Shown here piece after piece: positions 8,447 to 16,161 of a stretch of DNA of 64,000 nt. Under the pieces are notes generated by a model that did no database searches, was not told the origin of the DNA, and saw nothing but the letters and a program-made list of their open reading frames with translations. The position numbers and the translations under genes were made by a program. The stretch covers positions 186,001 to 250,000 of the forward strand of contig NZ_RBAK01000010.1 of NCBI RefSeq assembly GCF_003626595.1. Reading direction: 5' to 3'. The DNA is from Micromonospora endolithica. GTDB lineage: Bacteria > Actinomycetota > Actinomycetes > Mycobacteriales > Micromonosporaceae. Position 1 is the stretch's first letter; every line of letters starts with the position of its first letter.

Positions 8447-9856
8447 ATGACCGTCGTGCCCCGCCTGGTGCTCAGCGCGCCGTCCTCCGGGCACGGCACG
8501 AACGCGTTGGCGATCGGGCTGCTCGCCGCCGTCGCCGACCGGGGGCTCGACGTCGCCGGCTTCAAGGTCGGTCCGGACCAGGTCGACGCCGGCTACCTCG
8601 GGCTGGCCGCCGGCCGCCCCGGTCGCACGATCGACCCGCGGCTGACCGGCGCCGACCGGGTCGTCCCGCTGTTCGCCCACGGTGCCGAGGGCGTGGGGCT
8701 CGCCGTGGTCCAGGGAAGCATGGGGCTCTACGACTCGCTCGCCGGCCGCCCGGAGACCGAGTCCACGGCCGCGGTCGCCACCGCGCTGCGCAGCCCCGTC
8801 GTGATGGTGGTCGACGTCGGTGCCATGGGGCAGTCGGTGGCCGCCCTGGTGCACGGGTTCCGCGCCTACGACGAGCAGCTCTGGCTCGGTGGGGTGATCC
8901 TCAACCGGGTGGCGTCCACCCGGCACGAGGCGTTGCTGCGCGAGGCGCTCGACGACATCGGCATCCCGGTCTACGGCGCGTTGCGCCGCCAGGACCTGCC
9001 GCCGGTGCTGCCGGCCCGCCGGCACGGGCTGGTGCCGGTACTCGGCGGCACCGGCGAGGCGGGCCGGGCGGTCCGCCGGCTCGGCGAGGCGGTGGCCGCG
9101 ACGGTGGACCTGGAGCGGCTGCTCGGGCTGGCCCGTTCCGCGCCGCCGCTGCCCGCGTCCGGGTGGTCGCCGGAGGCCGAGGTGACCGCCGCCGGGGGTC
9201 CGTTCGCCGGTGACCGGCCGCTGGTGGCGATCGCCGGCGGCGCGGGCGGCAACTACAGCCACGTGGAGACGACCGAGCTGCTGCGCGCCGCCGGGGCCGA
9301 GGTCGTCACCGTCGACCCGCTGCACGACGAGGCGCTGCCCGCCGGGACACGGGCGCTGGTGGTCGGCGGCGGCCTGCCCGAGTCCTACGCGGAGCAGCTC
9401 TCCGCCAACCGCCGGCTCTGCATCGCGGTCGCCGAGCTGGCCCGCACCGGCCGGCCGGTGATCGCCGAGGGCGCCGGCCTGCTCTGGCTGGCCCGGGATC
9501 TGGACGGGCTGCCCATGTGCGGTGTGCTGGACGCGGTCGGCGCCAGCCGGGACGGCCTGGTCGTCGGCTACCGCACCGCCACCGCCCAGACCGACAGCGT
9601 GGTCGCGGCGACCGGCGCGGTGGTCACCGGGCACAAGGAGCACCGGGCGGTGCTGTCACCGCGCGCCGGGCAGCGGGCGGCGTGGAGCTGGGACGGCGGC
9701 ACGCCGGAGGGCTTCGTGTGGCGGGGCGTGCACGCCTCGCAGCTGGTGCCGCACTGGGCCGCCCACCCCGGGGTGGCCGTGCGGCTGGTCGAGGCGGCGG
9801 CGCGGGCGATGGTCGAACCGGTGGCGGCGCCGCGGCCCGGCGGGGTTCCGGCGTGA
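8447..9856 (+). CDS. cobB: Cobyrinate a,c-diamide synthase CobB/CbiA with altered amidotransferase cysteine motif
   Basis: This 469-residue protein has the CobB/CbiA N-terminus (VLSAPSSGHGTNALAIG), FKVGPDQVDAGYL and VQGSMGLYDS, and a C-terminal amidotransferase domain ending in GVHASQLVPHW. The enzyme amidates the a and c carboxylates of cobyrinic acid with glutamine and ATP. In the usual nucleophile motif AECGG/AECAG this copy reads AEGAGLLWL: codon 342 (9470-9472) is GGC where TGC is expected, so the catalytic cysteine appears to be lost. Start: ATG after GAGGAG at 8435. The stop overlaps the acetyltransferase GTG by 4 bp. Confidence 0.92.
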   Translation: MTVVPRLVLSAPSSGHGTNALAIGLLAAVADRGLDVAGFKVGPDQVDAGYLGLAAGRPGRTIDPRLTGADRVVPLFAHGAEGVGLAVVQGSMGLYDSLAGRPETESTAAVATALRSPVVMVVDVGAMGQSVAALVHGFRAYDEQLWLGGVILNRVASTRHEALLREALDDIGIPVYGALRRQDLPPVLPARRHGLVPVLGGTGEAGRAVRRLGEAVAATVDLERLLGLARSAPPLPASGWSPEAEVTAAGGPFAGDRPLVAIAGGAGGNYSHVETTELLRAAGAEVVTVDPLHDEALPAGTRALVVGGGLPESYAEQLSANRRLCIAVAELARTGRPVIAEGAGLLWLARDLDGLPMCGVLDAVGASRDGLVVGYRTATAQTDSVVAATGAVVTGHKEHRAVLSPRAGQRAAWSWDGGTPEGFVWRGVHASQLVPHWAAHPGVAVRLVEAAARAMVEPVAAPRPGGVPA

Positions 9857-10422
9857 TCGGTCAGGTGGCGGTCCGCCGGTTTCCGGCGCTGACCGTCTCG
9901 ACACCGCGTACCGAGGTCCGGCCGCTGGTGGCGGCGGACGCGAAGGCGGCCGACGAGATCTTCGCCGACCGGCAGACGCAACGGTGGCTCCCGGTGGCCG
10001 ACGAGAGTGGCCAGATCGACGGTCTCGCCTGGTGCACCGACCTGGCCCGGCAGCGCCGCGACAGCGGCGACGGCGACCACTACGCGGTGCTGCGCCGGGA
10101 GGACGACCGGGTGGTCGGCTGCCTGTGGACCCGGCGCACCGACTGGGGCGCCCGGTGCACCGAGGTGTCGTACGCGATGGCGCCGCACGCCCGGGGCTTC
10201 GGCCTGGCCGCCGAGGCGGTCGACGCGCTGGCCATCGCGCTGATCCTGGAGCACGGGTTGCAGCGCGTCGAGCTGCGGGTGGCCCCTGGCAACGTGGCTT
10301 CCCGGCGGGTGGCCGAGAAGGCCGGCTTCAGCTACGAGGGGCTGCTGCGCAACGCCGGTTACGTCCGTGGTGCCCGGGTGGACCTGGAACTGTGGTCCCT
10401 GGTCGCCGCCGACCTGCGCTGA
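9853..10422 (+). CDS. GNAT family N-acetyltransferase (RimJ/RimL type)
   Basis: This 189-residue protein has the RimJ/RimL-type GNAT pattern: VRPLVAADAKAADEIFADRQTQRWLP, a central acetyl-CoA-binding region APHARGFGLAAEAVDAL and the closing ELRVAPGNVASRRVAEKAGF with a G-Y-hydrophobic end. Such enzymes acetylate N-termini of proteins or small amines; the target here is unknown. Its GTG start overlaps the cobB stop by 4 bp, so it is co-translated with cobB, but no role in cobalamin synthesis is implied. It converges on the penicillin-binding protein gene 6 bp away. Confidence 0.85.
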   Translation: MIGQVAVRRFPALTVSTPRTEVRPLVAADAKAADEIFADRQTQRWLPVADESGQIDGLAWCTDLARQRRDSGDGDHYAVLRREDDRVVGCLWTRRTDWGARCTEVSYAMAPHARGFGLAAEAVDALAIALILEHGLQRVELRVAPGNVASRRVAEKAGFSYEGLLRNAGYVRGARVDLELWSLVAADLR

Positions 10423-10428
10423 GCCCGG

Positions 10429-12564
10429 TCAGCCCCCGACCATGGCGTCCGAGGGCGGGGTGAACTGGCGGGTGGGCTGTCCCTTCAGGGCGTCGCGCAG
10501 GGTCTGCGAGACGGCCTTGATCGGGATCTGGGACTGGCCGTCGCCGACGGCGTTGAACGGGTTGTCCGGGTCGGAGATGAAGCTGGCCGCCGCCAGTTCC
10601 GGGGTGTAGCCGACGAACCAGGCCGACCGGGTGCTGTCCGTGGTGCCGGTCTTGCCGGCGACCGGCCGGCCCACCGTTCCGCGTACGCTGTCCGCCGTCG
10701 ACCAGCCGCCGCAGCTTCCCCGGGCCGGGGTGTCCCCGGTCGGGCAGCGGGCGGCGTCGGTGGCCGCCCGGGCGGCGTCGGCGTTGACGACCTGCCGGCA
10801 GCGGGGCTTGGCGACCTCGCGTTCGATGCCGGAGGCGGTCCGGTACATGGCCGGCGTGCCGTCCCGGTTGTAGATCCCCTGCACCGGGATGGCCTCGCAG
10901 TACCGGCCGTCGGCGGCGATGGCGGCGTACGCGTTGGCCATCTCCAGCGGGGTGGCGTCGGAGACGCCCAGGGTGAACGCGCCCCACTTCTTGGCCTTCG
11001 CCGGCGACGCCTGGTCCTTGTCCACGTCGGTGCGCCAGCGCAGCCCGAGCTGCTCGGCGAGGTGGACCCCCTTGTCCGCGCCGATCTGTTCCTCCAGCCA
11101 CACCCAGTACGTGTTGACCGACTTGCCGAACGCGGACCACATGGTCTGCCGGCCGGTCATCGCCCCGCTGGCGTTGGACGGCGCCCAGCCGTCGAAGACG
11201 TCGGACTTGTAGCGGTACGGGGCGTTGAACTCGGTGGACAGCGGCATGCCGGCGTCGAGCGCGGCCAGCATGGGGAACATCTTGAAGGTCGACCCGGCCT
11301 GGTAGCCGGGCAGCGTGCCGCCGCCGAGCAGCGGTGCCACCGTGTTCGGGTAGTTGGCCTTGATCTTCGGTCCGGCCTCCGGGTTGGAACTCGGTCCGTT
11401 CTCGCTGAGGTCCAGGGAGTAGGTCCGGTTCACCGCCATCGCCTTGACCCGCCCGGTGCCCGGCTCGGAGACCACGATGCCGTTGGCGAACGGGCTGCCC
11501 GTGTTCTCCTTGGTGCCGACGTTCTTCTCGGCGGCCTCCTGGACCTTCGGGTCCAGGCTCAGCACGATCCGGTAGCCGCCCCGGCGCAGCTTGTCCAACC
11601 GCTCCAGCCGGTTCTCCCCGAAAGCCGGCTGGGCGCTCCACCAGTTCTTGACGTAGTCACAGACGAAGCCCCAGCTGTTCCACTTCTCCGGCACCGAGGC
11701 GCAGTCGTTGGACGGGTAGCTGAGCTTGAGCCGGATCGGTTGGCCCTTCGCCGCCGCGGTCGCGTCGGGGGAGAGGTAGCCGAGCCGGGTCATGTTGTCC
11801 AGCACGTAGTTGCGCCGGGCGGTGGCGTCCTTCTGGTCGGAGCTCGCCGGGTCGTACTCGGAGGGGGACTTGACCAGCCCGGCCAGGGTGGCCGCCTCGA
11901 CCGGGGTGAGGTCCTTGGGCGTCTTGGAGAAGAAGATCTCGCTGGCCGCGTAGATGCCGTACGCGCGGTGCCCGAAGTACGCGGAGTTGAGGTAGCGCTC
12001 CAGGATCTGCTCCTTGCTCAACTCCTTCTCCAGGTCGAGCGCCATCCGCATCTCCCGGACCTTGCGCACGCTGGTCTGCTGGGTGGCCTCCTGCACCTCC
12101 TTCGGCGTCGTGGCGCTGTCCCGCAGGGCCATCCGGACGTACTGCATGGTGAGCGTGGACGCGCCCTGGGAGACCCCGCTGGAGCGGGCGTTGGCGACGA
12201 AGGCCCGGGCGACACCCTTCGGGTCGACGCCCCGGTGCTGGTAGAAGCGGTTGTCCTCGGCGGCCACGATCGCCTGCTGGATGTTCGGCGACATGTCCGA
12301 CAGCTTCGTGTACTGCCGGTACTCCTCGTAGAACATGGTCAGCACCGTCCGCCCGTCCGGCGCGTACAGGTATGACGTCTCGGCGGGCAGGGCGGTGGCC
12401 AGGATCTTGGTTTTGTGTTCCAGCGCGTGCGCGGTGAACTTGGCGCCGAGGCCGGTGGCGGCGGCCACCGGGTACGCCACGGCGGCTACCACGATGCCGG
12501 CGATCAGCCCGGCGCGGAGGAGGGGAACGAGACGACCAGCGGACGCGAGGGATCGATTACTCAC
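10429..12564 (-). CDS. Class A penicillin-binding protein (transglycosylase/transpeptidase)
   Basis: This 711-residue bifunctional wall enzyme has an N-terminal membrane anchor (about residues 16-38), a GT51 transglycosylase domain (AAEDNRFYQHRGVD, QGASTLTMQYVR, RKVREMRMALDLE, ILERYLNSAYFG) and a transpeptidase domain with the serine motif STFK, then SVN and KTGTT. It polymerises lipid II and cross-links peptidoglycan outside the membrane. No PASTA repeats follow; the C-terminus is short. The start is GTG; TAACTT lies 6 nt upstream, so a leaderless transcript is possible. It is divergent from cobC across an unusually AT-rich 120-bp gap (12,565-12,686). Confidence 0.93.
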   Translation of the reverse strand: MSNRSLASAGRLVPLLRAGLIAGIVVAAVAYPVAAATGLGAKFTAHALEHKTKILATALPAETSYLYAPDGRTVLTMFYEEYRQYTKLSDMSPNIQQAIVAAEDNRFYQHRGVDPKGVARAFVANARSSGVSQGASTLTMQYVRMALRDSATTPKEVQEATQQTSVRKVREMRMALDLEKELSKEQILERYLNSAYFGHRAYGIYAASEIFFSKTPKDLTPVEAATLAGLVKSPSEYDPASSDQKDATARRNYVLDNMTRLGYLSPDATAAAKGQPIRLKLSYPSNDCASVPEKWNSWGFVCDYVKNWWSAQPAFGENRLERLDKLRRGGYRIVLSLDPKVQEAAEKNVGTKENTGSPFANGIVVSEPGTGRVKAMAVNRTYSLDLSENGPSSNPEAGPKIKANYPNTVAPLLGGGTLPGYQAGSTFKMFPMLAALDAGMPLSTEFNAPYRYKSDVFDGWAPSNASGAMTGRQTMWSAFGKSVNTYWVWLEEQIGADKGVHLAEQLGLRWRTDVDKDQASPAKAKKWGAFTLGVSDATPLEMANAYAAIAADGRYCEAIPVQGIYNRDGTPAMYRTASGIEREVAKPRCRQVVNADAARAATDAARCPTGDTPARGSCGGWSTADSVRGTVGRPVAGKTGTTDSTRSAWFVGYTPELAAASFISDPDNPFNAVGDGQSQIPIKAVSQTLRDALKGQPTRQFTPPSDAMVGG

Positions 12565-12686
12565 CCCGTCAAGTTATGACATTTCCGATTCATACCAGAG
12601 AAATATTCATGAACACCGAGGGCGGTGACGTGCCCCACGCCGGGATCCGCTGTCCCGCGCGCCGCCTTCCCGGCAGGATCGCGGGC

Positions 12687-13754
12687 ATGCGTGGTCAGAC
12701 AGCCGCCGTCGAACCGGATCTCACCCATCACGGTGACGCCGAAGTGGGTGACGGGCTGGTCGACCTCGCGGTCAACGTCCGCCGCGCCCCGATGCCGGAC
12801 TGGCTCGCCGACCCGGTCACCGCCGCGCTGGGTGACCTGGCCGGGTACCCCGACCCGCGCCCGGCGCGGGCCGCCGTCGCCGGCCGGCACCGCCGCCCAC
12901 CGGCCGAGGTGCTACTCACCGCCGGTGCGGCCGAGGCTTTCGTGCTCGTCGCCCAGGCGCTGCGCGGCGTCCGCCGGCCGGTCGTGGTGCATCCGCAGTT
13001 CACCGAGCCGGAGGCGGCCCTGCGGGCGGCCGGACATCAGGTCGAGCGGGTGCTGCTGAACCCCGTCGACGGGTTCCGGCTCGACCCGGGCCAGGTGCCC
13101 GAGGACGCCGACCTGGTCATGGTCGGCAATCCCACCAACCCCACCTCGGTGCTGCACCCCGCGCGGACCCTGGCCGCCCTGGCCCGCCCCGGCCGGGTCC
13201 TCGTGGTCGACGAGGCGTTCGCCGACACCACGATCGCCCCCGGCGTACCCGGCGAGCCCGAGTCGCTGGCCTCCCGGCGGGACCTGCCCGGACTGCTGGT
13301 GGTCCGCAGCCTCACCAAGACCTGGGGGCTGGCCGGGCTGCGCGTCGGCTACCTGCTCGGCGAGCCCGCGCTGCTGGAGCGGCTGGCCGCCGTCCAGCCG
13401 CTCTGGGCGGTGTCCACGCCGGCCCTGGCGGCCGCCGCCGCCTGCGCCGCGTCCGTGGCGGTCGAGGCCGAGCGCGCCATCGCCGCCCGCCTCGCCGCCG
13501 ACCGGGACCACCTGGTCGCGCGCCTGTCGGCCCTTCCCGGCGTACGCGTCGCCGGGGAGCCGGCCAGCGCGTTCGTGCTGATCCACCGGCCGGGCGCCGA
13601 CCGGGTACGCGTCGCCCTGCGCGAGCGCGGCTGGGCGGTGCGCCGGGGGGACACCTTCCCCGGGCTGGGGCCGGACTGGCTGCGGATCGCGGTACGCGAC
13701 CCGGCCACCACCGACGCGTTCACCGACATACTGGCGGAGATCCTGGAGGCATGA
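12687..13754 (+). CDS. cobC: Rv2231c-type CobC, PLP-dependent aminotransferase-fold protein
   Basis: This 355-residue fold type I PLP enzyme resembles histidinol-phosphate aminotransferase and the CobC/CobD threonine-phosphate decarboxylases. The PLP lysine is in RSLTKTWGLAGLRVGY (about Lys 211), with VGNPTNPTSV and VVDEAFAD before it. The likely role is making the aminopropanol phosphate arm of cobalamin. I chose the ATG at 12,687 (MRGQTAAVEPDL) because the conserved D-HHGD region follows directly and a CAGGAT hexamer lies 7 nt upstream. It overlaps cobT by 4 bp, which supports the cobalamin role. Confidence 0.87.
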   Translation: MRGQTAAVEPDLTHHGDAEVGDGLVDLAVNVRRAPMPDWLADPVTAALGDLAGYPDPRPARAAVAGRHRRPPAEVLLTAGAAEAFVLVAQALRGVRRPVVVHPQFTEPEAALRAAGHQVERVLLNPVDGFRLDPGQVPEDADLVMVGNPTNPTSVLHPARTLAALARPGRVLVVDEAFADTTIAPGVPGEPESLASRRDLPGLLVVRSLTKTWGLAGLRVGYLLGEPALLERLAAVQPLWAVSTPALAAAAACAASVAVEAERAIAARLAADRDHLVARLSALPGVRVAGEPASAFVLIHRPGADRVRVALRERGWAVRRGDTFPGLGPDWLRIAVRDPATTDAFTDILAEILEA

Positions 13755-14836
13755 TGCTGGAGCGCACGATCGCGGCGATCGGGCCACTCGACGTCGCGGC
13801 GATGACCGCCGCCGGTGACCTGCACCGCCGGTTGACCAAACCCGCCGGGTCGCTCGGTGCCCTGGAGGACCTCTCGGTACGCCTCGCCGGCCTGGCCGGG
13901 ACCTGCCCGCCGCCGCTGCCGGAGCCGGCGGCGGTGGCGATCTTCGCCGGCGACCACGGGGTGCACGCCCAGGCGGTGACCCCGTGGCCGCAGGAGGTCA
14001 CCGCCCAGATGATCGCCAACTTCCTGGCCGGTGGGGCGGTCGTCAACGCGTTCGCCCGGCAGGCCGGCGCGTCGGTCACCGTGGTCGACGTCGGCGTCGG
14101 CACGCCGCTGCCGACGACCCCGGGCGAGCCCGGCCCGGCGACCCTCGGCGCGCCCCGGCTGGTCACCGCGAACGTCCGGCCCGGCACCCGGGACCTGGCG
14201 GTGACCGCCGCGCTGACCCGCGACGAGACCCGCGCGGCGGTGGAGACCGGCATCCGGATCGCCGACGAGCTGATCGACGGTGGGGCGGGCATCCTGCTCA
14301 CCGGCGACATGGGCATCGGCAACACCACTCCGGCCGCCGCGCTGATCGCCGCGTTCACCGGCGCCGATCCGGCGGAGACGACCGGCCGGGGCACCGGGGT
14401 GGACGACGCCACGTACGCCCGGAAGGTGGCCGTGGTGCGCGACGCCCTGCGCCGGCACGCGCCCGACCCGGCCGACCCCCTCGGGGTGCTCGCCGCGGTC
14501 GGCGGCCTGGAGCACGCGGCGCTGGCCGGCCTCATCCTCGGCGCGGCCGCCCGGCGCGTCCCGGTGCTGTTGGACGGGGTGATCGCGGTGTCCGCCGCGC
14601 TGGCCGCCGCCGCCCTCGCGCCGGACGCCACCGGCGCGATGGTCGCCGGACACCGCTCGGCGGAGCCCGGCGCGACGGTCGCGCTGCACCGGCTGGGCCT
14701 GGAACCCCTGATCGATCTCGGGCTGCGCCTCGGCGAGGGCACCGGCGCCCTGCTCGCCCTGCCGGTCGTCACCGGCGCGGTCCGGGTGCTGCACGAGGTC
14801 GCCACCTTCGACTCGGCCGGGGTCAGCGAGAAGTGA
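13751..14836 (+). CDS. cobT: Nicotinate-nucleotide-dimethylbenzimidazole phosphoribosyltransferase
   Basis: CobT (361 residues) transfers phosphoribose from nicotinate mononucleotide to 5,6-dimethylbenzimidazole, activating the lower ligand of cobalamin. Diagnostic stretches are TKPAGSLGALEDL, FAGDHGVHAQAVT, GDMGIGNTTPAAALI, and the C-terminal LRLGEGTGALLALP, which contains the catalytic glutamate. The length is normal. The start is ATGATG overlapping the cobC stop, and the stop overlaps the GTG of the next gene, so cobC, cobT and the cysG-like gene form one translationally coupled unit. Confidence 0.97.
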   Translation: MMLERTIAAIGPLDVAAMTAAGDLHRRLTKPAGSLGALEDLSVRLAGLAGTCPPPLPEPAAVAIFAGDHGVHAQAVTPWPQEVTAQMIANFLAGGAVVNAFARQAGASVTVVDVGVGTPLPTTPGEPGPATLGAPRLVTANVRPGTRDLAVTAALTRDETRAAVETGIRIADELIDGGAGILLTGDMGIGNTTPAAALIAAFTGADPAETTGRGTGVDDATYARKVAVVRDALRRHAPDPADPLGVLAAVGGLEHAALAGLILGAAARRVPVLLDGVIAVSAALAAAALAPDATGAMVAGHRSAEPGATVALHRLGLEPLIDLGLRLGEGTGALLALPVVTGAVRVLHEVATFDSAGVSEK

Positions 14837-16071
14837 GCGCCAACCCGTACCCCCTGGGACTGCGGCTGGCCGGCCGGCGGGTGGTCGTGGTGGGCGGGGG
14901 AGCGGTCGCCACCCGGCGGGTGCCGGCACTGCTCGACGCCGGCGCGGACGTCTTCCTGGTCGCTCCGGAGCTGACCCCGGCGCTGCGGGCGCACGTCGAC
15001 GCGGGCCGCCTGCACTGGGCGGAACGCCGCTTCGCCCCCGACGACCTGGACGGCGCCTGGCTGGTCCAGGTCGCCGTGGACGACCCGGTCGCCGCCGCGT
15101 CGGTCAGCGCGGTCGCCGCCGAGCGGCGGATCTTCTGTGTGCGTGCCGACGACCGCGCCGCCGCGACCGCCTGGACGCCCGCGGTGACCCGCCACGGTCC
15201 GGTCACCGTGGCGGTCCTCGGCGGCGGCGACCCGCACCGTGCGATGGCCGTCCGCGACGCGATCCGCGGTCTCCTGCGTGCCCGGAAGGACCCGGTGTCG
15301 ACCGTGGCGGGGAGCGCCGGTGGCCGGGTCGCCCTCGTGGGGGCGGGGCCCGGCGACCCGGAGCTGATCACCGTGCGGGGGTGGCGGCTGCTCACCGAGG
15401 CGGACGTGGTGGTCGCCGACCGGCTCGTGCCCGGGCTGCTCCTGGACGAGCTGCGGCCCGGCGTCGAGCTGGTCGACGCCTCCAAGATCCCCTATGGCCC
15501 GTCCCGGGCGCAGGAGGAGATCAACCGGATCATCGTCGACCGGGCGGCGGCGGGCCGGGTGGTGGTCCGGCTCAAGGGCGGGGACCCGTACGTCTTCGGC
15601 CGGGGTGGCGAGGAACTGCTGGCCTGCGCGGAGGCCGGCGTGCCGGTGACCGTGGTCCCGGGTGTGACAAGTTCGATCGCGGCCCCGGCGGCGGCCGGGA
15701 TCCCGGTCACCCACCGGGCGGTGGCGCACGAGTTCACCGTGGTGTCCGGGCATCTCGCGCCGGACGCGCCGGCCTCGCTGGTTCGCTGGGACGCGCTGGC
15801 CGCCCTGCGCGGCACCCTGGTGGTCCTGATGGGCCTGAAGAACCTGGCCGCCATCGCGGCGACGCTGATCGCGCACGGCCGGCCGGCCGACACGCCCGCG
15901 GCCGTCGTGCAGGAGGCGACGACCGACGGGCAGCAGGTGCTCCGGTCCACGCTGGGGGCGGTGGCCGACGACGTCGTGGCGTCCGGGTTGCGCCCGCCGG
16001 CCGTCGTGGTGGTCGGCGACGTGGTCCACGCGCTCGACATCAGTGAAGTCCGGCCATCCCACCCCGTGTGA
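14833..16071 (+). CDS. cysG: Siroheme synthase-like fusion: precorrin-2 dehydrogenase and uroporphyrinogen-III C-methyltransferase
   Basis: This 412-residue protein joins two domains. The N-terminal part (residues 1-150) is a precorrin-2 dehydrogenase/ferrochelatase-like domain with the NAD motif VVVVGGGAVATRRV. The C-terminal part (about 165-405) is the SAM-dependent methyltransferase that turns uroporphyrinogen III into precorrin-2, with VALVGAGPGDPELITVRG, VVRLKGGDPYVFGRGGEE and VPGVTSSIAAPAAAGIPVTHR. It feeds both siroheme and cobalamin. The GTG start overlaps the cobT stop. Actinobacterial homologues are often named CobA; cysG reflects the fusion. Confidence 0.92.
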   Translation: MSANPYPLGLRLAGRRVVVVGGGAVATRRVPALLDAGADVFLVAPELTPALRAHVDAGRLHWAERRFAPDDLDGAWLVQVAVDDPVAAASVSAVAAERRIFCVRADDRAAATAWTPAVTRHGPVTVAVLGGGDPHRAMAVRDAIRGLLRARKDPVSTVAGSAGGRVALVGAGPGDPELITVRGWRLLTEADVVVADRLVPGLLLDELRPGVELVDASKIPYGPSRAQEEINRIIVDRAAAGRVVVRLKGGDPYVFGRGGEELLACAEAGVPVTVVPGVTSSIAAPAAAGIPVTHRAVAHEFTVVSGHLAPDAPASLVRWDALAALRGTLVVLMGLKNLAAIAATLIAHGRPADTPAAVVQEATTDGQQVLRSTLGAVADDVVASGLRPPAVVVVGDVVHALDISEVRPSHPV

Positions 16072-16114
16072 CACCCCGACTTCTCTGAAGGCGAGTCGAT
16101 CGAGGACCCGACGA

Positions 16115-16146
16115 CGACGGCCCGGGACAACGGTCCCGGGCCGTCG
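16115..16146. terminator. Bidirectional terminator hairpin between cysG and otsB
   Basis: A perfect 14-bp stem (CGACGGCCCGGGAC at 16,115-16,128 with its complement at 16,133-16,146) and an AACG loop sit between two convergent genes. Confidence 0.8.
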
Positions 16147-16161
16147 CGCGTACCGCTCAGG

